DNA of 64,000 nt from assembly GCF_902832845.1 (NCBI RefSeq), contig NZ_CADFDB010000004.1, forward strand, positions 124,001 through 188,000, in the 5' to 3' direction. Below the pieces are notes generated by a model, which ran no database searches, had not been told where the DNA came from, and saw only the letters and a program-made list of their open reading frames with translations. Of the stretch, positions 54,387 to 64,000 are shown in pieces. The first letter of the stretch is position 1, and each line of letters starts with the position of its first letter. Made by a program: the position numbers and the translations under genes. Source of the DNA: Burkholderia metallica (GTDB lineage Bacteria > Pseudomonadota > Gammaproteobacteria > Burkholderiales > Burkholderiaceae).

Positions 54387-55910
54387 TTACGACAGGAAGA
54401 GGCGGTAAGCCGGGTTGGCGCTCTCCTCGACATACGGATAGCCGAGTGCCGCGAGGAAACGTTCGAATTCGGCGCGATCGGCCTGCGGCACCTGCAGCCC
54501 GACCAGGATCGAGCTGTAGTCCGCGCCCTGGTTACGGTAGTGGAACAGGCTGATGTTCCAGTCCGGCGCCATCGACGACAGGAACTTCATCAGCGCGCCC
54601 GGCCGTTCCGGGAATTCGAAGCGGAACAGGCGCTCGTCGAGCGCGAGCGGCGAACGGCCGCCCACCATGTAGCGGATGTGTTCCTTCGACAGCTCGTCGT
54701 GCGTCAGGTCGACGCTGTTGAAGCCGTGCGACTCGAAGTTCGCGGCGATCTCCGCCGATTCGCCGCGGCGGCGGATCTGCACGCCGACGAAGATATGCGC
54801 GGATTGCGCATCGGCGATCCGGTAGTTGAACTCGGTGACGTTGCGGTCGCCGACGAGCGAGCAGAAGCGCTTGAAGCTGCCGCGCTCCTCGGGGATCGTG
54901 ACCGCGAACACGGCTTCCCGCGCTTCACCCACTTCCGCGCGCTCTGCGACGAAGCGCATCCGGTCGAAGTTCATGTTCGCGCCGGACGTGACCGCGACGA
55001 GCGTCTGGTTTTCGATGCCTTCGCGCTCCGCATACAGCTTCGCGCCCGCGACCGCGAGCGCGCCCGACGGTTCGAGCACGCTGCGCGTGTCCTGGAACAC
55101 GTCCTTGATCGCCGCGCACAGCGCGTCGGTATTGACCGTCACGACGCCATCGAGGAATTCGCGGCACAGCCGGAAGGTTTCCTCGCCGACGAGCTTCACC
55201 GCGGTGCCATCCGCGAACAGGCCGACTTCGCTCAGCTCGATGCGCTCGCCCGCGTCCAGCGACTGCGCCATCGCGCACGAATCCTCGGCCTGCACGCCGA
55301 TCACGTTGATCTCCGGGCGCACGGCCTTCACGTACGCGGCGACGCCGGACGCGAGACCGCCGCCGCCGATCGGCACGAAGATCGCGTGAATCGGGCCCTG
55401 GTGCTGGCGCAGGATCTCCATCGCGATCGTGCCCTGGCCGGCGATCACGTACGGATCGTCGAACGGGTGCACGAACGTCAGATCGCGCTCGGCCTGCACC
55501 TTGAGTGCATGCGCATAAGCATCGCTGTACGATTCGCCCGCCTGGATCACCTCGACGCTCGGGCCGCCGTGCGCGCGCACCGCGTCAACCTTCACCTGCG
55601 GCGTCGTGACCGGCACGACGATCACGGCCTTGATGCCCATCCGGGCCGCCGAGAACGCGACGCCCTGCGCGTGGTTGCCGGCCGACGCCGTAATCACGCC
55701 GCGTGCGAGCGCTTCGGGCGGAATGTGCGCCATCTTGTTGTACGCGCCGCGCAGCTTGAACGAGAACACCGGCTGGTTGTCCTCGCGCTTCAGGTAAACG
55801 GCATTGCGCAGCCGGGCCGACAGGTTGCGGGCGGGTTCGAGTTCCGTCTCGATCGCGACGTCGTAGACGCGTGCGGTGAGGATTTTCTTCAGGTAATCGT
55901 GGGATGCCAT
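54387..55910 (-). CDS. ilvA: Threonine ammonia-lyase, biosynthetic
   Basis: Deaminates Thr to 2-oxobutyrate, first step of isoleucine synthesis. In 507 residues: PLP Lys in [15 protein letters not shown] (about residue 58), [14 protein letters not shown], the phosphate-binding [14 protein letters not shown], and two C-terminal ACT-like domains ([30 protein letters not shown]) for Ile/Val feedback. Start [17 protein letters not shown]; a longer upstream reading frame is rejected as non-homologous. queF follows directly. Confidence 0.96.
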   Translation of the reverse strand: MASHDYLKKILTARVYDVAIETELEPARNLSARLRNAVYLKREDNQPVFSFKLRGAYNKMAHIPPEALARGVITASAGNHAQGVAFSAARMGIKAVIVVPVTTPQVKVDAVRAHGGPSVEVIQAGESYSDAYAHALKVQAERDLTFVHPFDDPYVIAGQGTIAMEILRQHQGPIHAIFVPIGGGGLASGVAAYVKAVRPEINVIGVQAEDSCAMAQSLDAGERIELSEVGLFADGTAVKLVGEETFRLCREFLDGVVTVNTDALCAAIKDVFQDTRSVLEPSGALAVAGAKLYAEREGIENQTLVAVTSGANMNFDRMRFVAERAEVGEAREAVFAVTIPEERGSFKRFCSLVGDRNVTEFNYRIADAQSAHIFVGVQIRRRGESAEIAANFESHGFNSVDLTHDELSKEHIRYMVGGRSPLALDERLFRFEFPERPGALMKFLSSMAPDWNISLFHYRNQGADYSSILVGLQVPQADRAEFERFLAALGYPYVEESANPAYRLFLS

Positions 55911-56478
55911 GGGCGCTCGCGTGCAGTGCGGATGCAGACCGTAAAGGGTCAATGATAGCGCCAAGGGTCCGCCCGCATGCAAGCGGCATGCCGAGCGCAC
56001 GCTCGCGCGGCCGGGCGTCGGCGAGCTCGCGCGGCGCTTTTTGCCGGTTTAACCGCGCGGTTACCGACCGGCCGGACGGCGAATGGTCGCGCGAAATCGC
56101 GCCGAGCCAGCCCTGGCGCGGCTCGCGGCGATAGCCCCACGACCTGTCCGACGTGTCACGCATGGCCCGATCATGGGTTAGAATTCCGTTTTGAATCAAG
56201 GATCGGAAGATGCAGAGGCACCCTCGGATCGCCCCGTTGAAGCCGACGCCGCGCGCAGCCACCCCCGCGGCGGAGCGGCATGCGCGCCGCGCGCGATCGT
56301 GCTGATGGTTCCGAGTGCCGCCAGGCCCTGTCGCTGGCCACGAGGGGCGAGTCAACGCCCGCTCCGGCCCCATGAAGGACAGTCGCGCGCCTGGTAACAG
56401 AACAGATTTCCCCAAGATTGCGCCCACGCGCTTGCCGACGCCCGTGCACGGGGTATCGGCCCTCCGAGTCGTCCGAAC
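55911..56478. other. 568-nt divergent intergenic region, ilvA / FAD-Fe-S oxidoreductase
   Basis: A plus-strand -10-like TAGAAT lies at 56179-56184 without a good -35. If used, the oxidoreductase transcript would have a leader of about 290 nt, GC-rich and without a reading frame or riboswitch that I recognise. I see no tRNA or intrinsic terminator. Short frames here on both strands look like chance. Confidence 0.4.
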
Positions 56479-59400
56479 ATGAACGCACCACAAGTTTTCG
56501 ATCCGAATGGCGCGGCCGCTGCCGTCGCCGCCGACCCCGCGCCCCGGTTGCGCGAGATTCCCTACAACTACACGTCTTTCTCGGATCGCGAGATCGTGAT
56601 CCGCCTGCTCGGCGAAGAGGCGTGGTCGGTGCTCGACGAACTGCGCGCCGAACGCCGGACGGGTCGCTCGGCGCGGATGCTGTATGAAGTGCTCGGCGAC
56701 ATCTGGGTCGTGCGCCGCAATCCGTACCTGCAGGACGACCTGCTCGACAACCCGAAGCGCCGCGCGCTGCTGATCGAGGCGCTGAACCACCGCCTGACCG
56801 AGATCGGCAAGCGCCGCAGCGCGGATCTCACCGAGCACCGCGACGACGCTGGCCGCGAACGCGCGTCGCGCGTCGAGATGCTCGAAACCGCCGCGCAGCG
56901 TGCGGTCAACGAGTTCGCGGACGAATTCGAGAAGATGGCCGACCTGCGCCGCCGCGCCACCAAGGCGCTCGGCCGCTGCACGCAGAAGGACAACATCCGT
57001 TTCGACGGGCTGTCGCGCGTGTCGCACGTGACCGATGCGACCGACTGGCGCGTCGAATACCCGTTCGTCGTGCTGACCCCCGATAGCGAAGCCGAGATCG
57101 CCGGCCTCATCAAGGCCTGCTTCGAACTCGGCCTGACCGTGATTCCGCGTGGCGGCGGCACCGGCTACACGGGTGGCGCGGTGCCGCTCACGCCATTCTC
57201 CGCGGTGATCAACACCGAGAAGCTCGAGCAACTCGGCGCGGTCGAGCTGACCGAACTGCCGGGCGTCGCGCACAAGGTGCCGACGATCTTCTCCGGCGCG
57301 GGCGTCGTCACGCGCCGCGTGACGGAAGCGGCGGAAGCGGCCGGCTACGTGTTCGCGGTCGATCCGACCTCGCTCGACGCGTCGTGCATCGGCGGCAACG
57401 TCGCGATGAACGCGGGCGGCAAGAAAGCCGTGCTGTGGGGCACCGCGCTCGACAACCTGGCCTGGTGGCGGATGGTCGACCCGGACGGCAACTGGCTCGA
57501 AGTCACGCGCCACGAGCACAACCAGGGCAAGATCCACGACATCGCGGTCGCGCGTTTCGAGCTGAAGTGGTTCGACGGTGCGTATGCGCCGGGCGAGAAG
57601 CTGCTGAAGAGCGAGATGCTCGAGATCGAGGGGCGCCGGTTCCGCAAGGAAGGGCTCGGCAAGGACGTGACCGACAAATTCCTCGCCGGCCTGCCGGGCG
57701 TGCAGAAGGAAGGCTGCGACGGGCTCATCACGTCCGCGCGCTGGGTGCTGCACAAGATGCCCGCGCACACGCGCACCGTCTGCCTCGAATTCTTCGGCCA
57801 GGCGCGCGAGGCGATCCCGAGCATCGTCGAAATCAAGGACTACCTGTTCGAAACGTCGAAGCAGGGCGGCGCGATCCTCGCGGGCCTCGAGCACCTCGAC
57901 GAGCGCTACCTGCGCGCGGTCGGCTACGCGACCAAGAGCAAGCGCAACGCATTTCCCAAGATGGTGCTGATCGGCGACATCGTCGGCGACGATGCCGACG
58001 CGGTCGCGCACGCCACTTCCGAAGTGATCCGGATGGCGAACGGCAAGAGCGGCGAAGGCTTCGTCGCGGTCAGCGCGGAGGCGCGCAAGCGCTTCTGGCT
58101 CGACCGCAGCCGCACGGCCGCGATCGCGAAGCACACGAACGCGTTCAAGATCAACGAAGACGTCGTGATCCCGCTGAACCGGATGGGCGAGTACACCGAC
58201 GGCATCGAGCGCATCAACATCGAGCTGTCGCTGAAGAACAAGCTGCAACTGGTGGACGCGCTCGAAACGTTCTTCCGCGGCGGCAACCTGCCGCTCGGCA
58301 AGACCGACGACGCGAACGAGATCCCGAGCGCGGAACTGCTGGAAGACCGTGTCCAGCAGGCGCTGGAACTGCTCAAGCGCGTGCGTGCGCGCTGGGAATT
58401 CGTGCGCGACCGGCTCGACCAGCCGCTGCGCGAGGCGCAGCACTACCTCGTGCAGCTCGGCTACGAGGCGCTCGCCGAGAAATTCGCGGATCGCGCGGAC
58501 GAGCAGCCGGGCGCGACCGTGTTCCATATCACGCAGGACCGCACGGTCCGCATCTCGTGGAAGCAGGAGATCCGCGCGGAGCTGCGCGCGATCTTCAACG
58601 GCGGCGCGTTCAAGCAGATCCTCGACGAAGCGCAGGCGATCCACAAGCGCGTGCTGCGCGGCCGCGTGTTCGTCGCGCTGCACATGCATGCGGGCGACGG
58701 CAACGTCCACACCAACCTGCCGGTCAACTCCGACAACTACGAGATGCTGCAGGACGCCCACGCGGCGGTCGCACGCATCATGACGCTCGCGCGTTCGCTC
58801 GACGGCGTGATTTCCGGCGAGCACGGCATCGGCATCACGAAGCTCGAGTTCCTGACCGACGACGAGATCGCCGAATTCCGCGCGTACAAGCAGCGCGTCG
58901 ATCCGAACGGCCGTTTCAACAAGGGCAAGCTGCTCGAAGGCGCCGACCTGCGCAACGCGTACACGCCGAGCTTCGGGCTGATGGGCTACGAGTCGCTGAT
59001 CATGAAGCAGTCCGACATCGGCGCGATCGCCGATTCGGTGAAGGACTGCCTGCGCTGCGGCAAGTGCAAGCCGGTGTGCGCGACCCACGTGCCGCGCGCG
59101 AACCTGCTGTACAGCCCGCGCAACAAGATCCTCGCGACCTCGCTGCTGGTCGAGGCGTTCCTGTACGAAGAGCAGACGCGCCGCGGCGTGTCGATCAAGC
59201 ACTGGGACGAGTTCAACGACGTGGCCGACCACTGCACGGTGTGCCACAAGTGCGCGACGCCGTGCCCGGTGAAGATCGACTTCGGCGACGTCACGATGAA
59301 CATGCGCAACCTGCTGCGCAAGATGGGCAAGAAGAAATTCAATGCCGGCAATGCGGCGGGCATGTTCTTCCTGAATGCCACCAACCCGCAGACGATCAAC

Positions 59401-60504
59401 ATCGCGCGCAGCGTGATGATGGGCGCCGGCTACAAGGTCCAGCGCTTCGCGAACGACATGCTGAAGAAGGTCGTGACGAAGCAGACGCAGCACCCGCCCG
59501 CCACCACCGGCAAGCCGCCCGTGGTCGAGCAGGTGATCCACTTCGTCAACAAGAAGATGCCGGGCAACCTGCCGAAAAAGACGGCGCGCGCGCTGCTCGA
59601 CATCGAGGACAACAAGATCGTGCCGATCATCCGCAACCCGAAATCGACGACCGTCGATTCGGAAGCGGTGTTCTACTTCCCGGGCTGCGGCTCCGAGCGC
59701 CTGTTCTCGCAGGTCGGCCTCGCGACGCAGGCGATGCTGTGGGAAGCCGGCGTGCAGACCGTGCTGCCGCCGGGCTACCTGTGTTGCGGCTATCCGCAGC
59801 GCGGCTCGGGCCAGTACGACAAGGCCGAGAAGATCGTCACCGACAACCGCGTGCTGTTCCACCGGGTCGCGAACACGCTGAACTACCTCGACATCAAGAC
59901 GGTGGTCGTGTCGTGCGGCACCTGCTACGACCAGCTTGCCGGCTACGAATTCGACAAGATCTTCCCGGGCTGCCGGATCATCGACATCCACGAGTTCCTG
60001 CTCGAGAAGGGGATGAAGCTCGACGGCGTGTCGGGCACGCGCTACATGTATCACGACCCGTGCCACACGCCGATCAAGACAATGGACCCGGTGAAGCTCG
60101 TCAACGAGCTGATGGGCACGGAAAAGGACGGCTACCGGATCGAGAAGAACGACCGCTGCTGCGGCGAATCGGGCACGCTCGCGGTCACGCGCCCGGACGT
60201 GTCGACGCAGGTCCGCTTCCGCAAGGAAGAGGAAATCCGCAAGGGTGCCGCGAAGCTGCGCAGCATCCCGGTCGTGGCCGGCCGCGCGCCGGCGCCGGCG
60301 GCCGCGACCGCGAACGGCCCGGACGTGAAGATCCTGACGAGCTGCCCGTCGTGCCTGCAGGGCCTGTCGCGCTACAGCGAGGATGCGAACCTCGAAGCCG
60401 ACTACATCGTGGTCGAAATCGCGCGCCAGGTGCTCGGCGAGAACTGGATGGCCGATTATGTCGCACGTGCGAACAATGGCGGGATCGAGCGCGTACTGGT
60501 CTAA
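56479..60504 (+). CDS. DUF3683 FAD/Fe-S D-2-hydroxyacid dehydrogenase-like fusion
   Basis: A 1341-residue cytoplasmic oxidoreductase combining a GlcD/Dld-like flavoprotein with a GlcF-like iron-sulfur part. An N-terminal DUF3683 region (about 1-170) is followed by FAD-binding PCMH ([40 protein letters not shown]), FAD-oxidase C domain ([28 protein letters not shown]), two 4Fe-4S motifs near 856-935 ([30 protein letters not shown]), and two CCG domains ([16 protein letters not shown] about 1101; CCGESGTL about 1227). Such fusions in betaproteobacteria are thought to oxidise D-lactate or related acids into the quinone pool; the substrate here is not shown. Confidence 0.92.
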   Translation: MNAPQVFDPNGAAAAVAADPAPRLREIPYNYTSFSDREIVIRLLGEEAWSVLDELRAERRTGRSARMLYEVLGDIWVVRRNPYLQDDLLDNPKRRALLIEALNHRLTEIGKRRSADLTEHRDDAGRERASRVEMLETAAQRAVNEFADEFEKMADLRRRATKALGRCTQKDNIRFDGLSRVSHVTDATDWRVEYPFVVLTPDSEAEIAGLIKACFELGLTVIPRGGGTGYTGGAVPLTPFSAVINTEKLEQLGAVELTELPGVAHKVPTIFSGAGVVTRRVTEAAEAAGYVFAVDPTSLDASCIGGNVAMNAGGKKAVLWGTALDNLAWWRMVDPDGNWLEVTRHEHNQGKIHDIAVARFELKWFDGAYAPGEKLLKSEMLEIEGRRFRKEGLGKDVTDKFLAGLPGVQKEGCDGLITSARWVLHKMPAHTRTVCLEFFGQAREAIPSIVEIKDYLFETSKQGGAILAGLEHLDERYLRAVGYATKSKRNAFPKMVLIGDIVGDDADAVAHATSEVIRMANGKSGEGFVAVSAEARKRFWLDRSRTAAIAKHTNAFKINEDVVIPLNRMGEYTDGIERINIELSLKNKLQLVDALETFFRGGNLPLGKTDDANEIPSAELLEDRVQQALELLKRVRARWEFVRDRLDQPLREAQHYLVQLGYEALAEKFADRADEQPGATVFHITQDRTVRISWKQEIRAELRAIFNGGAFKQILDEAQAIHKRVLRGRVFVALHMHAGDGNVHTNLPVNSDNYEMLQDAHAAVARIMTLARSLDGVISGEHGIGITKLEFLTDDEIAEFRAYKQRVDPNGRFNKGKLLEGADLRNAYTPSFGLMGYESLIMKQSDIGAIADSVKDCLRCGKCKPVCATHVPRANLLYSPRNKILATSLLVEAFLYEEQTRRGVSIKHWDEFNDVADHCTVCHKCATPCPVKIDFGDVTMNMRNLLRKMGKKKFNAGNAAGMFFLNATNPQTINIARSVMMGAGYKVQRFANDMLKKVVTKQTQHPPATTGKPPVVEQVIHFVNKKMPGNLPKKTARALLDIEDNKIVPIIRNPKSTTVDSEAVFYFPGCGSERLFSQVGLATQAMLWEAGVQTVLPPGYLCCGYPQRGSGQYDKAEKIVTDNRVLFHRVANTLNYLDIKTVVVSCGTCYDQLAGYEFDKIFPGCRIIDIHEFLLEKGMKLDGVSGTRYMYHDPCHTPIKTMDPVKLVNELMGTEKDGYRIEKNDRCCGESGTLAVTRPDVSTQVRFRKEEEIRKGAAKLRSIPVVAGRAPAPAAATANGPDVKILTSCPSCLQGLSRYSEDANLEADYIVVEIARQVLGENWMADYVARANNGGIERVLV

Positions 60505-60542
60505 TGCGGACATGACGACCGCCCGACCGGGCCGGGACGAGC

Positions 60543-60570
60543 GGGCGCCGGCGCGGCAATGCCGGCGCCC
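60543..60570 (+). terminator. Hairpin between oxidoreductase and HIT genes
   Basis: GGGCGCCGGC (60543-60552) and GCCGGCGCCC (60561-60570) form a perfect 10-bp stem around 8 nt, with no U-run. It may slow polymerase or protect the mRNA end rather than terminate. Confidence 0.4.
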
Positions 60571-60588
60571 GTCCACATGGGAGCGACG

Positions 60589-61032
60589 ATGGAATGCGTG
60601 TTTTGCCGTGAAGACGGCGGCGATGTGCTCTGGCGGGACGATGCGCTGCGTGTCGTCCTCGCGACGGGCGAGCACGAGTACCCGGGTTTCTGCCGGGTGA
60701 TCTGGGGCGCGCACGTGGCCGAATTCTCCGATCTCGGCGAGCCCGAGCGGGCGCATCTGATGCGCGTGGTCTACGCGGTCGAGCGGGCCGTGCGCCGCGT
60801 GATGCAGCCGAACAAGGTGAATCTCGCGAGCCTCGGCAACATGGTGCCGCACGTGCACTGGCACGTGATTCCGCGCTTCTCGAACGACGCCCATTTCCCG
60901 CAGCCGGTGTGGGCGCCGCGCCAGCGCGGCGTGTCCGAGGCGCTCTTGCGCACGCGCGCCGCGCAGGCCTCGCTGCTGCACAATGCGGTTCGCGAGGAAA
61001 TTCAACGCATGAACGATTCGAGGCAGCCATGA
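60589..61032 (+). CDS. HIT family protein
   Basis: A 147-residue histidine-triad protein: N-terminal MECVFCREDGGDVLW and active site NMVPHVHWHVIPRF (H-x-H-x-H). The family hydrolyses nucleotide phosphoramidates or dinucleotides; the substrate is unknown. MECVFC is chosen because GGGAG precedes it at fair distance. The stop overlaps the DUF971 start (ATGA), a pairing seen in betaproteobacteria next to ubiE. Confidence 0.9.
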   Translation: MECVFCREDGGDVLWRDDALRVVLATGEHEYPGFCRVIWGAHVAEFSDLGEPERAHLMRVVYAVERAVRRVMQPNKVNLASLGNMVPHVHWHVIPRFSNDAHFPQPVWAPRQRGVSEALLRTRAAQASLLHNAVREEIQRMNDSRQP

Positions 61033-61442
61033 GCGGTTTGACTTCCACGACGCCGATTCCGTCCGGCGTCGTCGTGCACGCGGTATCGCGCGTGCTCGAA
61101 TTGCAGTACCCGAACGGCGACAGCTACCGGATTCCGTTCGAGCTGATGCGCGTCTATTCGCCGTCGGCCGAGGTGCGCGGCCACGGGCCCGGCCAGGAGA
61201 CGCTGCAGACGGGCAAGCGCGACGTGACGATCACCGCGCTCGAGGGCGTCGGCAACTACGCGCTGCAGCCGACGTTTTCCGATGGCCATTCGACCGGCAT
61301 CTACTCATGGGACCTGCTGTACGAGATGGCCACGCAGCAGGACGCGCTGTGGCGCGACTATTTCGACAAACTGAAGGCGGCGGGCGTCGAGCGCGACGCG
61401 CCGATGCCGGCGGCGAACGCGTCGCACGGCCACTGCCACTGA
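61029..61442 (+). CDS. DUF971 domain protein (GBBH-like N-terminal domain)
   Basis: A 137-residue protein matching the short N-terminal domain of gamma-butyrobetaine hydroxylases: [69 protein letters not shown]. Stand-alone copies occur in Fe-S or cofactor contexts; function unknown. It ends with a His-rich tail (ASHGHCH) that might bind metal. Translationally coupled to the HIT gene by an ATGA overlap. Confidence 0.9.
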   Translation: MSGLTSTTPIPSGVVVHAVSRVLELQYPNGDSYRIPFELMRVYSPSAEVRGHGPGQETLQTGKRDVTITALEGVGNYALQPTFSDGHSTGIYSWDLLYEMATQQDALWRDYFDKLKAAGVERDAPMPAANASHGHCH

Positions 61443-61447
61443 AATCG

Positions 61448-61470
61448 ACGGCGCCCGCTCGGCGCCGTCT
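61448..61470 (+). terminator. Weak hairpin between DUF971 and ubiE
   Basis: GACGGCGC pairs with GCGCCGTC around a short loop, followed by TTGCCATTT. The U-run is poor, so readthrough into ubiE is likely. Confidence 0.45.
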
Positions 61471-61494
61471 TGCCATTTACTGAGGATCAACGCG

Positions 61495-62226
61495 ATGAGC
61501 AAAACCCACTTCGGCTTCGAAAGCGTCGAGGAAAACGAAAAAGCGAAGAAAGTGGCGGGTGTGTTCCATTCGGTCGCGAGCAACTACGATCTGATGAACG
61601 ACCTGATGTCGGCGGGCATGCACCGCGCGTGGAAGGCGTTCACGATCGCGCAGGCGAACGTGCGCCCCGGCTTCAAGGTGCTCGATCTCGCGGCCGGCAC
61701 CGGCGACCTGACGAAGTCGTTCGCGAAGGCGGCCGGGCCGACGGGCGAGGTCTGGCACACGGACATCAACGAATCGATGCTGCGCGTCGGCCGCGACCGG
61801 CTGCTCGACAAGGGCATCGTGACGCCGTCGCTGCTGTGCGACGCGGAGAAAATTCCCTTTCCGGACAACTACTTCGACGTGGTCACCGTCGCATTCGGGT
61901 TGCGCAACATGACGCACAAGGACGCCGCGCTGGCCGAGATGCGCCGCGTGACGAAGCCCGGCGGCCGCGTGATGGTGCTGGAATTCTCGAAAGTCTGGGA
62001 TCCGCTGAAAAAAGCGTACGACCTGTATTCTTTCAAAGTATTACCGTGGCTTGGCAGCAAGTTCGCGAAAGATGCCGAAAGTTACCGGTATCTTGCGGAA
62101 TCTATCCGGATGCATCCCGATCAGGACACGCTGAAGACGATGATGGAACAAGCGGGTCTCGATGCGGTGAAATATTACAATTTGTCAGGTGGCGTGGTAG
62201 CTTTACACATGGGAGCCAAGTATTAA
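61495..62226 (+). CDS. ubiE: Ubiquinone/menaquinone C-methyltransferase
   Basis: SAM-dependent C-methylation of demethoxy-ubiquinol. The 243-residue protein has [25 protein letters not shown] motif [36 protein letters not shown], and the signature [20 protein letters not shown] and [17 protein letters not shown] at the end. GAGG precedes the ATG. The last ~200 nt are poorer in GC than the rest of the gene. The Tim44-domain gene and ubiJ follow. Confidence 0.97.
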   Translation: MSKTHFGFESVEENEKAKKVAGVFHSVASNYDLMNDLMSAGMHRAWKAFTIAQANVRPGFKVLDLAAGTGDLTKSFAKAAGPTGEVWHTDINESMLRVGRDRLLDKGIVTPSLLCDAEKIPFPDNYFDVVTVAFGLRNMTHKDAALAEMRRVTKPGGRVMVLEFSKVWDPLKKAYDLYSFKVLPWLGSKFAKDAESYRYLAESIRMHPDQDTLKTMMEQAGLDAVKYYNLSGGVVALHMGAKY

Positions 62227-62267
62227 GGGGCTCCTCCCCTACATTTGTCTTACATCCGGAGAAGCTG

Positions 62268-63296
62268 ATGTCCGAATCGCGTTCGTTGTTCAACCGTAGC
62301 AAGCCGTCGAAGCCGTGGGCTCGACGGGTCGGCACGCTGCTGATGGTCGGCCTGCTCACGGCCGGCACGTTCGCATCGCTCGACGCCGAAGCCAAGCGCA
62401 TGGGCGGCGGGCGCAGCATCGGCCGCCAGAATTCCAGCGTCACGCAGCGCCAGGCCACGCCGCCCGCGCAGCAGCCGATGCAGCAGGCTGCACCGTCGCA
62501 AGCGCAGCGTGCGAATCCGGCCGCGCCCGCACCGGCCGCGCAGCCCAACCGCTCGCGCTGGCTCGGGCCGATCGCCGGCCTGGCCGCCGGTCTCGGCATC
62601 GCGGCGCTGCTGTCGCATTTCGGCCTGGGCGGTGCATTCGCGAGCATGATGGCGAACGTCATCGTGATCGCGCTGCTCGCGATGGTCGGCATCTGGCTGA
62701 TCCGCAAGTTCATGAACCGCCGTCGTCCGCAGGAGCCGGCATATTCGGTTGGCGGCTCCGCGTCGTCGTCGGGCGGCTACTCGCAAAGCCCGTCGTTCCA
62801 GCAGGGCAACACCGGCAGCAACTATGCGGGTAGCGGCAGCAGCTACGCGAACGAAGCGCAACGCGTATTCGACGGCGGCGCAACGGGCGCGGCAGCGACT
62901 GCGGCGGCAGCGCCGCTCCAGGTGCCGGCCGGTTTCGACACCGAAGCGTTCCTGCGCAGCTCGAAGGTCTATTTCGTGCGGCTGCAGGCCGCGTGGGACC
63001 AGGGCAACCTGGCCGACATCCGCGAGTTCACGACGCCTGAAATGTTCGCCGAGATCAAGATCGACCTCGATTCGCGCGGCAACGAGGCGAACCAGACCGA
63101 CGTCGTGCAGCTCGACGCGGAGCTGGTCGCGATCGAGGATCGCGGCATCGAGCAGTCGGCGAGCGTGCGCTTCCACGGCCTGATCCGCGAATCGGCGAGC
63201 GCGTCGGCCGCGCCGTTCGACGAGGTGTGGAACCTGTCGAAGTCGGGCGGTCAGGGCTGGCTGCTCGCGGGCATCCAGCAGATCAACACGCACTGA
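62268..63296 (+). CDS. Tim44-like domain protein, membrane-anchored
   Basis: A 342-residue protein: signal or membrane anchor (GTLLMVGLLTAGTFASLDAEA), a low-complexity Gln/Ala/Pro segment, a glycine-rich hydrophobic hairpin (GPIAGLAAGLGIAALLSHFGLGGAFASMMANVIVIALLAMVGIWLI, about 102-146), a Ser/Gly linker, and a C-terminal Tim44/MBA1-like domain (GFDTEAFLRSSKVYFVRLQAAWDQGNLADIREFTTPEMF). Bacterial members next to ubiE are uncharacterised. GGAG precedes the ATG. Confidence 0.88.
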   Translation: MSESRSLFNRSKPSKPWARRVGTLLMVGLLTAGTFASLDAEAKRMGGGRSIGRQNSSVTQRQATPPAQQPMQQAAPSQAQRANPAAPAPAAQPNRSRWLGPIAGLAAGLGIAALLSHFGLGGAFASMMANVIVIALLAMVGIWLIRKFMNRRRPQEPAYSVGGSASSSGGYSQSPSFQQGNTGSNYAGSGSSYANEAQRVFDGGATGAAATAAAAPLQVPAGFDTEAFLRSSKVYFVRLQAAWDQGNLADIREFTTPEMFAEIKIDLDSRGNEANQTDVVQLDAELVAIEDRGIEQSASVRFHGLIRESASASAAPFDEVWNLSKSGGQGWLLAGIQQINTH

Positions 63297-63403
63297 GCGT
63301 GACCGGCGGCCCGCGCCGCCGGGCACCCGGGCGACGGCCGCCGCACTGCGACCGCTTGCCGCCCGGGTGTGCGGTGAGGCACGGTCTGCCGACGATCCGA
63401 CGT

Positions 63404-63447
63404 TACAATAGAAACCCGCGTGGGCGCCCGGCCTGCGCGGGTTTTTT
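63404..63447 (+). promoter_or_regulatory. -10 element followed by a terminator hairpin before ubiJ
   Basis: TACAAT (63404-63409) resembles a -10 without a good -35. ACCCGCG (63414-63420) pairs with CGCGGGT (63436-63442), followed by TTTTTT; ubiJ starts 14 nt after the U-run. The hairpin clearly can terminate the Tim44 transcript. If the -10 is active, the hairpin lies at the very 5' end of the ubiJ message. Confidence 0.55.
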
Positions 63448-63460
63448 CTTTCCCAGCCCG

Positions 63461-64000
63461 ATGACCTTTGCCGCCAAGCCTTTTGCTGCTGCCGTCAATC
63501 ACTTGCTCGCCCGCGAATCGTGGGCGCGCGACCGCCTGATTCCGTATGCGGGCAAGACCGCCCGGATCGACGTGCCTCCCGTTTCGCTCACGCTGCTCGT
63601 GCAGCCCGACGGCTATCTGTCGGCCGTCGAAGCGCACGACGCGCAACAGGTCGACGTGTCGATCGCGCTGGCTGGCGACACGGTCGCCGCGTTCCTGCAG
63701 GGCGGCCAGGCGGCCGTGATGAAGCACGTGAAGATCGAGGGCGACGCGGAGTTCGCGACGCAGATCGCGAAGCTGGCCGAGCACCTGCGCTGGGAGCCGG
63801 AGGAAGATCTCGCGAAGCTGGTCGGCGACGCGGCCGCATACCGGATCGCGACGGTCGTGCGCGACGCCGGCGCGCGCGCGCGCCGCACCGGCCGCAACGT
63901 GCTCGATGCCGTCGCCGAATACTGGCTCGACGAGAATCCGCAAGTCGTCCGGCGCGCGTCGCTCGGCGGCTTCGACGCCGAACTGGCGCGCGCACGCGAT
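63461..64000 (+). CDS. ubiJ: Ubiquinone biosynthesis accessory factor UbiJ (partial, runs off the window)
   Basis: SCP2-domain lipid-binding protein that supports the aerobic ubiquinone complex. The visible 180 residues start MTFAAKPFAAAVNHLLARESWARDRLIPYAGKTARID and contain the SCP2 core (DVSIALAGDTVAAFLQGGQAAVMKHVKIEGDAEFATQIAKL) and the coiled tail (DAVAEYWLDENPQVV). No stop is reached before 64,000. In relatives ubiB follows. Its place after ubiE and the Tim44-domain gene supports the call. Confidence 0.92.
   Translation, partial: MTFAAKPFAAAVNHLLARESWARDRLIPYAGKTARIDVPPVSLTLLVQPDGYLSAVEAHDAQQVDVSIALAGDTVAAFLQGGQAAVMKHVKIEGDAEFATQIAKLAEHLRWEPEEDLAKLVGDAAAYRIATVVRDAGARARRTGRNVLDAVAEYWLDENPQVVRRASLGGFDAELARARD

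Noticed and set aside
56191-56397. Small plus-strand frame in the leader of the FAD/Fe-S oxidoreductase gene
   Set aside because: No ribosome-binding site, Arg/Pro/Ala-rich random composition, and its start lies at the predicted transcription start.
55585-61005. A very long open frame (about 1800 codons) on the minus strand opposite the FAD/Fe-S oxidoreductase and ilvA start region
   Set aside because: It is antisense to convincing genes with clear motifs, is Arg/His/Val-rich low-complexity, and arises because G/C-ending codons leave few stop codons on the opposite strand.

Overview
The window is a gene-dense, GC-rich chromosomal segment from a betaproteobacterium, almost certainly a Burkholderia and probably of the B. 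cepacia complex. This rests on protein sequence style, the blocks rplY-pth / prs / tRNA-Gln / ispE / lolB, lptC-lptA-lptB-rpoN-hpf-ptsN-hprK-rapZ and ubiE-Tim44-ubiJ, the PHB genes, and a strong G/C third-base bias. Most of it is conserved core genome. I see no prophage, insertion sequence, CRISPR array or complete unknown defence system.

Layout. 1-6,100: minus-strand housekeeping genes running TPR protein, lolB, ispE, tRNA-Gln(TTG), prs, rplY, pth, with intrinsic hairpins after prs and rplY. 6,100-8,100: base-excision repair pair mutM-mutY (plus). 8,300-17,560: a minus-strand envelope and nitrogen-PTS block (kdsD, kdsC, lptC, lptA, lptB, rpoN, hpf, ptsN, hprK, rapZ, a LON-substrate-domain protein). 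17,680-22,830: plus-strand Kef-type antiporter, apt, a LysE exporter, a DUF4743/Nudix hydrolase and purU. 22,900-29,350: AI-2E/PerM-type membrane protein and uvrA (minus), MFS transporter and ssb (plus).

29,490-33,210 is an accessory arsenic-resistance operon on the minus strand: arsR, a frameshifted arsI, arsC, acr3, arsH and an arsN2-type acetyltransferase. The arsR promoter overlaps a dyad and the start codon, so the message may be leaderless. 33,610-35,660: two overlapping DNA glycosylase genes (mug, mpg) and an orphan ParA. 35,990-39,180: phasin, beta-ketothiolase and acetoacetyl-CoA reductase without a PHB synthase, behind an unusually AT-rich promoter region. 39,290-48,960: mixed accessory genes (M48 lipoprotein, phospholipase D, class II aldolase, CHRD protein, esterase, EcsC, MFS-MarR pair, DJ-1) and a convincing small-RNA candidate near 43,520-43,600.

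49,115-53,460 is a coherent D-amino-acid catabolic locus: PLP deaminase (minus), then an RpiR regulator, N-acyl-D-amino-acid deacylase and RidA (plus). A perfect 21-bp palindrome lies between the divergent halves. 53,550-64,000: queF-ilvA (minus), a 1341-residue FAD/Fe-S oxidoreductase, HIT and DUF971 proteins, ubiE, a Tim44-domain protein and the start of ubiJ, which runs off the window.

The observations most worth a second look are the small-RNA candidate, the RpiR operator with its D-amino-acid genes, the broken arsI beside a possibly leaderless arsR, the sharp GC change inside ispE, the dyad over the phasin promoter, and hairpin/U-runs placed directly before apt and ubiJ.
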